From Glebionis coronaria (Eukaryota > Streptophyta > Magnoliopsida > Asterales > Asteraceae), in NCBI GenBank assembly GCA_025667525.1, contig CM046876.1:82315512-82379511 (forward strand): a stretch of 64,000 bases of DNA, given 5' to 3'. Positions 45,436 to 56,770 of the stretch are shown one piece after another. A program made the position numbers and the translations under genes. A model generated the notes under the pieces. The model did no database searches. It saw only the letters and a program-made list of their open reading frames with translations, and was not told the origin of the DNA. Each line of letters opens with the position of its first letter. Within the stretch, counting starts at the first letter, position 1.

Positions 45436-45653
45436 ATCCAAGTGTTGGGTACACTTGGATATGTTTGTAAGGGTAGAATATCCAAGTGATGGGTATCCTT
45501 GGATTAGGTGTTAGTTGTGTAGATCCAAGTCTTGTTAGTACTTGGATATAGTGTTAGAGTTATAGATCTAAGTGTTGTGTGCTTAGATCTATATGGTTTA
45601 TGTGTTTAGGCCATAAAACACAAGGTTTGTTATGTTGGGCCATAAAACATAAC
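45436..45653 (+). repeat. Run of six consecutive hairpins
   Basis: Stems in order: ATCCAAGTG with CACTTGGAT (45436-45460); ATCCAAG with CTTGGAT (45480-45504); ATCCAAGT with ACTTGGAT (45523-45547); TATAGATCTAAG with CTTAGATCTATA (45561-45593); TGTGTTT with AAACACA (45601-45622); GTTATGTT with AACATAAC (45629-45653). Loops are about 8-11 bases. The first four look like diverged duplicates in which both arms changed together. Confidence 0.8.
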
Positions 45654-45847
45654 TAGTGGGTAGATTAGGTTGTGTCTTGGTAGTTCTCACTAAACTCTAA
45701 AGTGATGTGGTTGTGTCTAGGTAGTTCTCACTAAACTATAAAGTGATGTAGTTGTGTCTTGTGAGTTCTCACTTAGCTTTAAAGTGATTAGTAGTTGTGT
45801 TGTGTGAAGTTCTCACTTAGTTTCAAAGTGAAGAGTCGTGAAGATTG

Positions 45848-45964
45848 GTTCTAGCTTTCGATTAGAACTCGACATCTAGCCTTGTGTCGTTAAATGGTGA
45901 AGTGGGCGACGTTGTGTAGATTGGTCCTACCTAAGATTAGGACTCGACTTTTAGCTTAGAGTCG
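45848..45964 (+). repeat. Two duplicated hairpin pairs with compensatory changes
   Basis: First pair: GTTCTA with TAGAAC, then CGACA with TGTCG (45848-45889). Second pair: GTCCTA with TAGGAC, then CGACT with AGTCG (45924-45964). The second is a diverged duplicate of the first, and in each stem a change in one arm is matched by the complementary change in the other. Confidence 0.8.
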
Positions 45965-46032
45965 GAAATTGGATAAGCGACGTTGTGTATGGTTTCTCCA
46001 CCTTAAGGAGTTTGTTGACTAGTGAAGTAACT

Positions 46033-46053
46033 CTCGAGTAAGGTGTACTCGAG
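46033..46053 (+). repeat. CTCGAGT hairpin
   Basis: CTCGAGT and ACTCGAG form a 7 bp stem with a 7-base loop, conserved in the three LTR copies. Confidence 0.7.
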
Positions 46054-46193
46054 GAGTGGAGTAGGGCGAAGAGGAGCTTCGTGACCGAACGACTATAAAT
46101 CATCGTGTCGGTACTTTCATTTACATTTATGTCTTTACCTTTGTAGATGTATTTATAATTGCTTACTTGTGTTGTGTGTCTTTGTGTGCATCA

Positions 46194-46344
46194 CATAATC
46201 TAAACATCTAAGTTGCGGAAAATCTATGGCTAAGTACGTGTGTGCTTCATGTTTAGATTATGGTCAAGTGTACATCACTTAGTCTAGACATCCTAGTTGC
46301 GGAAAAGCTTGTGCTTAGTACGTGTGTGCTTAGTGTTTAGACTA
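46194..46344 (+). repeat. Two long hairpins with homologous loops
   Basis: CATAATCTAAACAT pairs with ATGTTTAGATTATG (46194-46262). TAGTCTAGACA pairs with TGTTTAGACTA, allowing one G-U (46280-46344). Loops of about 41-43 bases share AGTTGCGGAAAAxCT and TAAGTACGTGTGTGCTT-like words, so the two are duplicates whose stems changed in a matched way. Confidence 0.8.
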
Positions 46345-46504
46345 TTGATTGATGTACTCTTGATTTGATGTGCTTGTGTGTTTTCTTACTTGTAGTATTT
46401 ATCTCTCAATCAAACACATCTCACATCTAGTCAAGATTGATAAGGAATTTGATACAAAGGATTGTTAAGGTTTGAAATTAACAATGTTGCTACGTCCACT
46501 GTCG

Positions 46505-46573
46505 GCGGTTTGTTATTGGACCGGCGGTTCCTTATCAATAAGGAACCGCGGGCAGAGATAAGGAACCGCAGGC
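46505..46573 (+). repeat. GCGGTTCCTTAT module near the LTR 3' end
   Basis: Four 12-base arms in a row: GCGGTTTGTTAT, GCGGTTCCTTAT, ATAAGGAACCGC, ATAAGGAACCGC. The middle two (46524-46549) form a perfect inverted repeat around CA. Related modules lie at 45081-45150, 47035-47090 and 48868-48940, and in the 3' LTR and the solo LTR. Confidence 0.85.
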
Positions 46574-46648
46574 AGTAGATTGAGCCGAAATGTTTTGAAA
46601 ATGAACTAGAAACTATTCAACCCCCCCCCCCCTTCTAGTTTCTACAAT

Positions 46649-46660
46649 TGGTATCAGAGC
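46649..46660 (+). other. Primer binding site of the coding-free element
   Basis: TGGTATCAGAGC, an exact match to the common initiator-Met tRNA primer site, two bases after the LTR end. Confidence 0.85.
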
Positions 46661-49600
46661 GAGGTTACTCAAGATCTTTGAAGTATATTGTACTTTAAAG
46701 CTTGGATCGATCTTTGCTCTCTTTTTCAAAACAAATGGTTTTTAAAATGAAAACGGTTTTTAAAAATAGAGATCGTCTTTGTATCAAATTGTTCATGAAG
46801 AGTGATTACTTATGAAATGTGTTTCGTTGTTTCATTCGTACAAGTTTTGGTGTTAAATAAATTGTGTATAATAGCTTGAATTAAATCTTTTCATGTTTGG
46901 AAGTATAAAAATCTTTTGTGTCATAATTAACTCTAAAATACGAGTTCTAGGTGTCTAAAATGATTTTTTAGAGTCCTAAGTCCTTCTAAAAAGTTACCAA
47001 ATGATTTTGGCCAAAAACTCATTTTTTGTCCTCTGACCGCGGTTCTTTATTGTTCCCCGTGGATCCTTATCAATAAGGAACCGCAGTCAGTCTGACTCAG
47101 ATTTTTGAAAACTTTAAAAAAATCATATAAAATCAACCGTAAGTCCGTAGAAGTCGTGCCACCCGTCATTTCGAACGTAATTGAATTTTATTTCAATTAA
47201 AAATGCTTCCAAACCTTTCTTCAAACTTTAAAATTTGGGTGGTTTCTAAGTTCCATACTTTGTCCAAAGTATTGAGCGTCGGTTTATCGTAAAACTTGTG
47301 TTTTACTCTTTTCTATCAAGTTAGACATCTCTTGGTGAAATATCTTTGTAAATTGATATATTTATAAAGTGTTGAACTTAATTAAATTTTGAAATGTGTC
47401 GAAAACTATTTTCAAATAAGATCAAGCTATGTATACGTTGGTATATCTAACACTCAAAACATGGACGAATGCTTTTATGTGTTAAGTTAATTGTTTGTGT
47501 GTGTTTCTTTGTGTGTTATTATTATATGTAGACATTATTAAGTGTTCCTTGCTATTTGTAGTAGTATTGCTTATATGTCTAGTCTCTTGTGCCTTGCTTG
47601 GTATTTGTTAGTATCTAGTTCTTCCTTATTAGGATGTATGCTAGATTTCTTGCATTTTGGTTGCAACATTATTTGTGCATTGCATATAGGATCAACATCT
47701 CTAGGTTTATATATGTTATTTAAACATCATGTACACCTTGTTATGTTTATTAACACTCTTAGGTTTGAAAGCTTTGGGAGCTTATCAAATCTATTGATTT
47801 GGGTCGTCTTACTCGATCATTGTGTTATTAGTTCAAGTAGATAAATGTCTCACTATAAAACATGAAACACCCTTTGAAAATCTTAGCTATTTTCTCTTAA
47901 AAGAGTGTTTGTGGGAATCAAGAAAGATTTCGATTAAATATCAATGCATTATTCAAACTATGATTGGTATCATTATCGAATCTAATTGACATGTTTTTTA
48001 GTGTAGACATGAATGTGGTTTTTTAATAATATACATCGGATCATAACTCACACTTGTGTTGATGGTGTTATATTGAATCTACTTGTTCAAATTGTTAGAC
48101 ATATTTTGTTTAATAATTACTTATAATGCACAATAGAGTCGGTTTGATAACTTGGATGTTTCATCCGAAATACTCAAGTAATTTACATTGCTATGCAATT
48201 TATAAATGTGTCATTTCCGAAAGACCAATCAAGAGTGTTCTAACAAATTGTGTAAACTTGGTTTGTACAATTCAATGTTATTGGCCCCAAGATCTATTAA
48301 GGTAATTAACCTTAACTAGACTCTTTTGTCAAGATATGCAATGGTGCATTCTTAACCCTCATTAGGTCATGCATTGTGTGGCCATGCAAGTTTCATCCTT
48401 GCTAATATTTATTAGGCAAATGTTGGAATTACATTTTGTCTAACTTGAGAATGAATACTAGAGAATTTATGCACTAGGATCTTAATTTGACCTAACGGTT
48501 GAATTACTTCCACGTGGGAAGTTGAGTTGGTGTATAACTCGTAAAAGTGGTCGTGTTTAGCCTTAATTGAGCACCTCTAGTGATAGTCTCATACTCATTC
48601 TCTAAATTGGCTAAATGGCTCTTCCTATATATGAATAATGATAGTTTACTTTGATGAACTTTGTATGTCATTAGGAGTCTTTTTCTTTTGTAGCCATTAG
48701 GTTTTTCTTAGCTTTCTTCTTACGTGCTAATTGAACCTATGTGTCTTTCCTTTGTGTGTGTTCTAGTTTTTATTGCTCTTAAGCATGACTTTATGATAAG
48801 TTAGACTAGAACATTAGGATTTGCTGAATTGGAAAATCCTCCTTCACCACCTAAACCTAGGCTCTGTAGGCGGTTCTTTAAATAGAGCGCGGCTCCATAT
48901 CAATATGGAACCGCCGGTGGAGATAAAGAACCGCGGGCAAAAGCTCTCAAATTTGGGTTTTCTAAAACTTCCTAATTGTTCCAACACCCTTTGGAATCTT
49001 TGTTTCAAACCTTTGATCACTCCCAAAATATCTTGGGTTTTCCTTTTTTAACCCTTTACTTAGTTGGATCATCCCCTCACCCTTTTAAACCCACCTTGTT
49101 AGCCATGTTTCTCACACCTCCCCAACCTTGAGATTTCATTCTCACACATCCACAATGCCTAACTCTCCCTTTCATAACCTTGACATTTCTTTGTCACAAA
49201 CCTCCTCCTCAAAGAGGCACCTCAAAATTAAGATTAAGTTACCCAAACTTAACTCTTCACCCTTTTGCCACACCTAGAATGAGATTGTGCCCATTCTCAT
49301 CTCTTCATCACCCTCACCACCTCTTGCTCCATGCAAGACTACCTCAACCCATGGTACCAACAATTCTCATGGTTCTACCTCCTCTTCATTCCAATCTAGA
49401 ATGATTGAGCTAACCCTTTACTCCAAGTACTCTCTTGGATGTGACTACCCAACCTCAACCCATCCAAAGCATTCCCATTGTGAGTGACTTTGTTGAACCC
49501 TTGGTGACTTCACCTTTCACCCCACCAAATTCCGCCACCACCCTTGTCTTTCACTTAAGCATGTGGATTGCTTATTGCTAAGACATCTAATTTAAGCAAA

Positions 49601-51576
49601 TCTTAGGATTCTAGTGTAACTAAGATTAGAATTATGATTAAGTTTTAAGCTTGTTTTTTATTCTCTTGTATTTCCTTTCATGTCTTTCAACATGATTTTT
49701 CTTTGAGTCTTGAATGTTGTTGTTATTATGTTTCTTTATTTTCTCTTATTTTGAGTCATTTTCTTAAACAAATAAGAATTAGGAATCTTCTTGGAGATTT
49801 ACATTACATGTAGCTTGATTTGTGGTATATAGATAGATGACTTGCTTGTATGCTACTTGCTTATATATCTTCTTGCTTATCCGTATGCTATATGCTTAAT
49901 TGATTAGTTAATGAATGCATGCTCATTATAAAGGTTTTGTCTTTGTCAAGCAAATCCGATATAATATCTCTTAGATGTGTCTAACTCATGCATGTCCTTA
50001 AATGCTACGTGCTAACATGTTTTACTTAGTCTTCTCTTTTTAAGTAATCATGTTTCTTGCATGCCATACGTGTTAATTGCACCCTTCTCTACATTGGTTT
50101 ATTGTAGACTTCATTAGGAATTGCATGAATTATCGTATGTGCTTACTTGATTATGTGTTAGATTTTGTACTAACTCTTTCATGTCTTCTTGAGCTTCTTT
50201 TGAGTTTCTTCTCTCGTTTTGTAAAGTTATCCGTAACTTCTTTGTTGAGTCTCTCTCAATTCATTTTAATCATGCTCTTTTATGTCGAGTCTCTTTCTTC
50301 TAGTCTTTCTAAACTAAGTTGAGTCGAACCTTACCCTTTCCTCATCATGTAATTGTTCTTTGAACATCCTTAATGATTGAGAAGAGCTACGAAACTTTGA
50401 GCATGTAGTTTATCGTATGCGAAACACCATTTGGTGTCGACATTCATACGCATTGTTGCCTATAATGTCCTATATCCCGTATTTTTATTAAAGCGTCGAT
50501 TTATCCGCTTTTGGTTTTCCTTTATTTGATTTTTTTTTGGTCAAAAATGTCTCTAGGTTGAGATATTTTTGTTCCTCTTTTTGAGAGTTGATTGCGGTTA
50601 AAATTTACAATTGGTATGGGTGATTCCATCAATTCTAAGTTTTTAACACCTTGAGATGATATCTTCAAATTCTTGGATGTTTTCTACCTCTACTCCAACA
50701 ATTTTGAATTGATTTCCTCAAAATCCTCTCCTTGTCTTTTTTTTTAGAGTGGATGGTTAAATCTTGAATTTTCTTGGGTGATTCCAAAAATTCAAAGCTT
50801 TTTACCCTTTGACATATTATCATTACAATTGTATGGATGTTTCTTTTCTATCTCTATTCCAACAATTGTGAATTGATCTTGTCAAGATCCTCTCCTTTGA
50901 TTTGTCTTTGGATTGATAGCATCGCATGCACACTTCTTTGCTTGTCATTGTTTGTGCAAACGACTTGTTTATCATCCCCGTTTGGGTGACATCTCTTTTT
51001 ATATATGCTCTTGTCTACTAACCTTGTTTTGTAGGACAATTCTAACCCATTTTTGTAGCTCGTCACTATTCTTGATTTGTTGGTACCTCAAGCAAGGGGG
51101 AGCTCATATCAAGGGGGAGCATTTGCAAGAGTTCAAGTCATTACATTTGCGATCCTTGACTCACTCAAATTGCATTCATCGAACATCTTGCAAGTAATGC
51201 ATTTTGGACACTCGTAGATAAGCATATTATTATGCTTGTTGTTGGTTAACCTATGGTGATTGAAGACTTCACTAGGATGACGCAAGCTCAATATCTTTGG
51301 ATGATGGGTTTATAGTTTAGATTCTCGCCTCTCAACCGATGACCACTAGTGATGATCTACCTTTTGGATGCAAGCTCGTGTGACGTTAATTCTTCTCCTC
51401 TTCAAAGGACGTGCTATTGATGTCTACCACTTTGGGCATGTGCGCTCTCGACGTTGATTCTTTTCTTCTTCCAGACGTTGACTACCTTTTTGATTCGACA
51501 AAAGGGGGAGAAGTAAGTGTAAACGAGTAACTTATGCATTTTAATATGTGTTGCGGTTTACTTGTTTGTCATCATC
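46661..51576 (+). other. Interior of the coding-free element
   Basis: About 4.9 kb of AT-rich sequence without recognisable retroelement domains. The largest forward frames (100 codons at 47542, 81 at 50077, 94 at 50913) have compositions expected of random AT-rich DNA. It carries two more GCGGTTCC-type modules (47035-47090 and 48868-48940). Purine tracts AAGGGGGAGC lie near 51095 and 51110 and AAAAGGGGGAGAAG near 51498, all in the last 500 bases. Long T-rich stretches dominate 49600-50900. Confidence 0.7.
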
Positions 51577-51653
51577 AAAAAGGGGGAGATTGTTAGTGCA
51601 AACATTACGATGCTTTGTCGATATAATCTCTTTGTGTTTTGTTGATGACAAAC
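51564..51653 (+). other. Polypurine tract enclosed by a long inverted repeat
   Basis: GTTTGTCATCATCAAAA (51564-51580) is complementary to TTTTGTTGATGACAAAC (51637-51653) at 16 of 17 positions. The tract AGGGGGAGAT (51581-51590) and the first 46 bases of the 3' LTR lie in the loop. The same downstream arm exists in the 5' LTR, but there it has no partner. Confidence 0.75.
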
Positions 51654-53575
51654 GTATAATTCGCAATACGTTATGTAAAATGTCAAGGTATTCGTAATCA
51701 CTCAAGAATACATTTGTATACTTCTCTCGACACCTCCAAGACCGCATTCAGCATGAATCACTCAAGGTATGTACAAACATGTCATTAACCTAACTAAGTG
51801 ATCAAGGATTAATATTTTCTTAAAACTCACATTTTAATCAAATGTGACAAAAGATTTTAATTAACTTTAATTTTAAGAAAATGTTTTACTAAAAAGAAAA
51901 TGGAAATTTGAATTTGGCATATTCCATATGCCAAAGGAATATCCTTTGAGGGTATAAACTACCCCAGATGGCATATCCCCACTAAAGGACAAATTTGCAC
52001 GGACTCCGACACGGAGGTTCCTTAAAGGAACCCACGGTTCCTTATTGATAAGGTACCGCGGGTAGAGATAAGGAACCGCGGGTGTTTTTGACCGTTGCAA
52101 TGTTGTCTGATAAATAGTGGATCATTTCCAGGTTTTCTTTCAACCCTTTTTGCATAGTTTCTTTCAAAAACCATCTTAGATCCTTGATTAGTTAGTTTTG
52201 ATTAATCTTGTTTAAGATGTGATTTAATCTTCAATCTCCTCATCCTCACAAGTGCAAAGAGAAGAACACTATCATTACCATGATGTGTTGGGTTCACTAC
52301 ATGATGAAGATCTTTCCTTCTATAGATCTAAGTTATGCTTTTAGTCTTCCTACTATGTATATGTAGAAGATCCAAGTGTTGGTTACACTTGGATGTGTTT
52401 GTAAGGGTAGAATATCCAAGTGATGGGTATCCTTGGATTAGGTGTTAGTTGTGTAGATCCAAGTCTTGTTAGTACTTGGATATAGTGTTAGAGTTATAGA
52501 TCTAAGTGTTGTGTGCTTATATCTATATGGTTTATGTGTTTAGGCCATAAAACACAAGGTTTGTTATGTTGGGCCATAAAACATAACTAGTAGGTAGATT
52601 AGGTTGTTTTTTGGTAGTTGTCACTAAACTCTAAAGTGATGTGGTTGTGTCTAGGTAGTTCTCACTAAACTATAATGTGATGTGGTTGTGTCTTGTGAGT
52701 TCTCACTTAGCTTTAAAGTGATTAGTAGTTGTGTTGTGTGAAGTTCTCACTTAGCTTCAAAGTGAAGAGTCGTGAAGATTGGTTCTAGCTTTCGATTAGA
52801 ACTCGACATCTAGCCTTGTGTCGTTAAATGGTGAAGTGGGCGACGTTGTGTAGATTGGTCCTACCTAAGATTAGGACTCGACTTTTAGCTTAGAGTCGGA
52901 AATTGGATAAGCGACGTTGTGTATGGTTTCTCCACCTTAAGGAGTTTGTTGACTAGTGAAGTAACTCTCGAGTAAGGTGTACTCGAGGAGTGGAGTAGGG
53001 CGAAGAGGAGCTTCGTGACCGAACCACTATAAATCATCGTGTCGGTACTTTCATTTACATTTATGTCTTTACCTTTGTAGATGTATTTATAATTGCTTAC
53101 TTGTGTTGTGTGTCTTTGTGTGCATCACATAATCTAAACATCTAAGTTGCGGAAAAGCTGTGGCTAAGTACGTGTGTGCTTCATGTTTAGATTATGGTCA
53201 AGTGTACATCACTTAGTCTAGACATCCTAGTTGCGGAAAAGCTTGTGCTTAGTACGTGTGAGCTTAGTGTTTAGACTATTGATTGATGTACTCTTGATTT
53301 GATGTGCTTTTGTGTTTTCTTACTTGTAGTATTTATCTCTCAATCAAACACATCTCACATCCAGTCAAGATTTATAAGGAATTTGATACAAAGGATTGTT
53401 AAGGTTTCAAATTAACAATGTTGCTACGTCCACTGTCGGCGGTTCGTTATTGGACCGGCGGTTCCTTATCAATAAGGAACCGCAGGCAGAGATAAGGAAC
53501 CGCAGGCAGTAGATTGAGCCGAAATGTTTTGAAAATGAACTAGAAACTATTCAACCCCCCCTTCTAGTTTCTACA
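51591..53575 (+). repeat. 3' LTR of the coding-free element
   Basis: It matches the 5' LTR along its full length with scattered substitutions and a shorter C run (7 bases at 53555-53561). The hairpin string is preserved with a few single mismatches, for example CTTATATCT near 52520. The GCGGTTCC modules are at about 52013-52082 and 53438-53509. It is followed by the CGATC target duplication. Confidence 0.9.
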
Positions 53576-54035
53576 CGATCCAATCTAAAGCTTCTTGGCT
53601 GCGATCGCTCGTTGCGATCTGGGCCACGATTGAGAGTACGATCCAGGGTACGATCGTGAGTTACGATCGTGACTGCGATCTAACTTTTGTCTTTGTTTTT
53701 ATCTTATTTTTCCAATCTTACTTTTCATTACGCTTTAAGTTTTCAAATTTTTCACGCTTTTTAGTTTAATTTTTATAGATTTTATTTTTATTAAATTGTC
53801 AATTTTACTTTCATTTTAATTAACTTGTCAAATTTACTTTTCGTCGCGCTTTAATTTTACATCATTTAATTTCTCGTCATTTAATTTTAAAGTCTTAGTT
53901 TTGCACCATTACGTTTTGATTAGTGTTAGTTTTAATTACCGCCATTTATTTTAAAGTCTTGCAATTTATTTTACAACAACCAAAAATATTCTGTTTCCAC
54001 CAAAAGACGACTGAGTCGCACGTTAACCAGTAATC
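53576..54035 (+). repeat. LTR2 of the Athila-like array, right part, end deleted
   Basis: It resumes after the target duplication and matches LTR1 15362-15821. At 54033-54035 it jumps at ATC to interior sequence, losing the last 51 bp of LTR and the primer site (71 bp in all relative to unit 1). Confidence 0.85.
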
Positions 54036-54069
54036 TTTTCGTAAAGATTAACGGTTTTCGTAATTATTA

Positions 54070-56770
54070 TTGGTGCAGAACACTTGTCCATTTCGCGGAT
54101 TGCCGGATGATGATGCCAACAAACACCTCGACAAATTCATTACCGTTACTCAAAGCATGAAGTTGCCCGGTGTCACTATGGATTTTCTTCGCCTTCACCT
54201 ATTTCCACACACCTTATCCCACCATGCCGAAAAATGGTTTGATCGTCTTCCGAAGAATTCAATTCATACATGGGACGAGATGACTCAACGATTTTTGTCG
54301 CGCTACTTTCCACCATCCATGGTCACGAGCCTTCGAAATCAAATTAGTGGATTTACTCAAGAACCTAATGAATCACTTTTTGATGCTTGGGAACGATATA
54401 ATGTTTTGACCGATAGATGTCCAAACCACAACATGCTTCTCGTCACCTTAATTGATACTTTCTATAATGGTTTAACTTTTCGTGATCGTGATACGATTAA
54501 TGCAGCCGCCGGTGGCACATTTACGAAAAGAAGACCTGAGGAGTGTAGAGAGCTTATCGAGAACATGACTACTCATCACAAAAATTGGGATTCATCCACA
54601 TATTCAAGGAATAACTCGAGAGTCAATGTTTCTTCTACTTCTTCAAACCCTGATATCACCGAATTGACCCGCGCAATGCTCGAAATGAGCAAGAATATGC
54701 AACTCTTGGCTACAAATCAACAACAACAAGTTAAAGCTGTAGCAATTTCTTGTGAGACTTGCGACAGTCCTCATTCATACACTGATTGTCCTTCTACTCA
54801 TGACAATCTGGAAAACGTGTATGCGGCTTATGGTAACTATTCAACGGAAAACTACCAAGCCCGACCTCAAGGTGATCGTAACTTACTAGGTTACCGTTCG
54901 AACAACTTTCTTGCACCTGGTTTTTCTCCTCAAAACCACAACCCCAACAAGTACAATAGAAGCAACCCAAACCCACCTAGAGCTTCTAATCCTTATCACC
55001 CACCCGCTCAACAAGCCCCACCCATTAATCATGATGTTGAAGCTTTGATGAGAACCCAAGGAGAGCAAATCAAGAATCTGCAAAGCCAAATTATCAACTT
55101 GAAAGGGGATATCACTAAGCAAGGTAATGATATTAGATCCGAGCTTTGGCATGATATACAAACCTCTTTTAGCACCCAAACAAATGATTTGAAGAATATG
55201 CTGGCTAGTTTCTTACCAACTACTCAACCCTCTACTTCGGGCTCTCTTCCTTCTAATACCGTCACCAACCCAAGAGCGAATGTGAGTGCTATTACTACAC
55301 GCAGTGGAGCAACCTTAGTAGGACCATCTACCCCTCCCCCAGTTATTCCATCTACACCTTCTCCACCACCATTTTTCCCTCCTACTCCCACGCCTAGTAT
55401 TAGTTCTCCATTACCGTCTCCACCTATGCATGAAGAACTACCCAAGCAAAACCCTACACCAACCCCACCTTCCACCTATAAACCCAACATTCCTTATCCA
55501 TCTCGCTTAGACAAGGCCAAACTGCAAACCAAGGATGACATTCAAGTGTCGAACTAGTTGAATAAGATTTCGAAAATGACCATCACCTTTAGCCTTGTTG
55601 AAGCTCTTGCACAAATGCCTAAATTTGTTAAGATGTTTAAGGAATTGCTTAATAAGAAGGAGAAGATGGCCGAGTTTGTTAATACTCGATTGAACGAAAA
55701 TTGTTCTGCCGTCCTTCTTAAAGAACTTCCGGAGAAACTTGGAGATCCCGGTCGTTTTGTGCTACCATGTACTTTTCACCAAACCGAAGAATTTACTGCC
55801 TTAGCCGATCTCGGGGCAAGTATAAATTTGATGCCTTTAAGTGTTTGGAAAAAGTGTTCATTAAAGTTGGCACCTTCACTTTTCCGGACAACTTTGTTGT
55901 TGTTGATTATGAAATGGACCCTCGTATTCCTTTATACTTGGTCGGCCATTCTTGAGAACCGGAAAAGCATTAGTCAATGTTGCCGAAGGTGAGTTACTCT
56001 TAGGATTCGGGAATGATGCACAAGTTTTTAAAATGGGGAAGATCACAAACAAACCCAATGGAAGAGAATCAGCGAATATGATTAATGTGCTTGATGATTT
56101 TGTCGTCTACAACAATCCTCTGTTCGATTCTTGCTATGATAATCCACTGTTCCAAGACGATGTGGATGATTTTCTCTCCAATTTTGATCCTCCACCAATT
56201 TATGATTCTCCACCGATCTATGATTCTTATGATGATGATTCTAGTTCCGATGGGGATGATTATGATAATTTTACTTCTAAGTATCCAGACATTCCCACTT
56301 ATGATGATTTTGATGAGGCCGATACTCTCTTGAGTGATTATTCTCATGATGACCTTACTCCTACACATGATGAAGATCCTCCGCCAACAACACTTGATCC
56401 TACTTTGGATGACTACTCATTTGAGGAAGATTTTGCTACTTTTCTCAACACTTACTTCCCAAATGAGAGTGATGCTCCTCCTTTGGACTTTGATGATTAT
56501 GGTCTTTATCCTCCTTTGGATATGAAGAAACCCGTTTCAAAGGAGAAGAAGCCAGACGACACCGATATCCGCAGCACTTATGTCTTAACTCCTCTCTATC
56601 CTCCATTTGAGGATGAGATTGCGAGATTTATGATTGGATCCTCTTCAAGGTCTGCTGAGCCTGAGTGTTATTTTCCCCTAAAGGAAAAGGTGTTCGATCC
56701 CGGTATTGCAATTTTCAATCCATCTCAGTATCCATCTGATGAAATAAAAGGAAAGAGTTTTGGTACTTAA
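54070..56770 (+). pseudogene. gag-pro: Athila-like gag-protease pseudogene, unit 2
   Basis: The frame begins without ATG after a junction that removed about 460 bp, so the first 80 or so residues of gag are lost. Gag is then open for nearly 500 codons (LPKNSIHTWDEMTQRFLSRY, AAAGGTFTKRRPEECRE, CETCDSPHSYTDCP) to a TAG at 55555. Protease [15 protein letters not shown] lies near 55802, but 88 bp after it are missing relative to unit 1, which shifts the frame. The acidic segment with NPLFDSCYDNPLFQDD and the final LKEKVFDPGIAIF follow and are better preserved than in unit 1. There is no RT, RNase H or integrase. The lesions differ from unit 1, so the missing polymerase is ancestral while the rest decayed separately. 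Confidence 0.85.

Larger units (their letters stand above)
44657..46646 (+). repeat. 5' LTR of the coding-free element, rich in hairpins
   Basis: It starts TGTTAGTGCAAACATTACG and ends TTCTAGTTTCTACA. Between 44979 and 46344 I count more than fifteen short inverted repeats, several duplicated with compensatory base changes, plus two copies of the GCGGTTCC module (45081-45150 and 46505-46573). A 12-base C run (46621-46632) sits in the loop of a final stem. GATAAATAG near 45176 may be the core promoter. Confidence 0.9.
44657..53575 (+). mobile_element. Coding-free LTR element (LARD-like) nested in LTR2
   Basis: LTRs of 1,990 and 1,985 bp flank a 4.9 kb interior. The target duplication CGATC lies at 44652-44656 and 53576-53580, and the empty site in LTR1 is 15362-15366. 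The interior has an initiator-Met primer site and a polypurine tract but no recognisable gag, protease, reverse transcriptase or integrase, so replication enzymes would have to come from a relative. The word CATCATCAAAAAGGGGGAG before the 3' LTR resembles SIRE/Maximus copia elements, which are my guess for the parent lineage. LTR divergence is roughly 1-2% by eye. Confidence 0.9.

Noticed and set aside
47542..47844. 100-codon hydrophobic ORF in the coding-free element
   Set aside because: Composition fits T-rich DNA, there is no homologous motif and no conserved neighbour. It could be chance.
48821..49051. ORF across the interior GCGGCTCC module
   Set aside because: The signal here is the DNA inverted repeat. 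The frame has no recognisable protein features.
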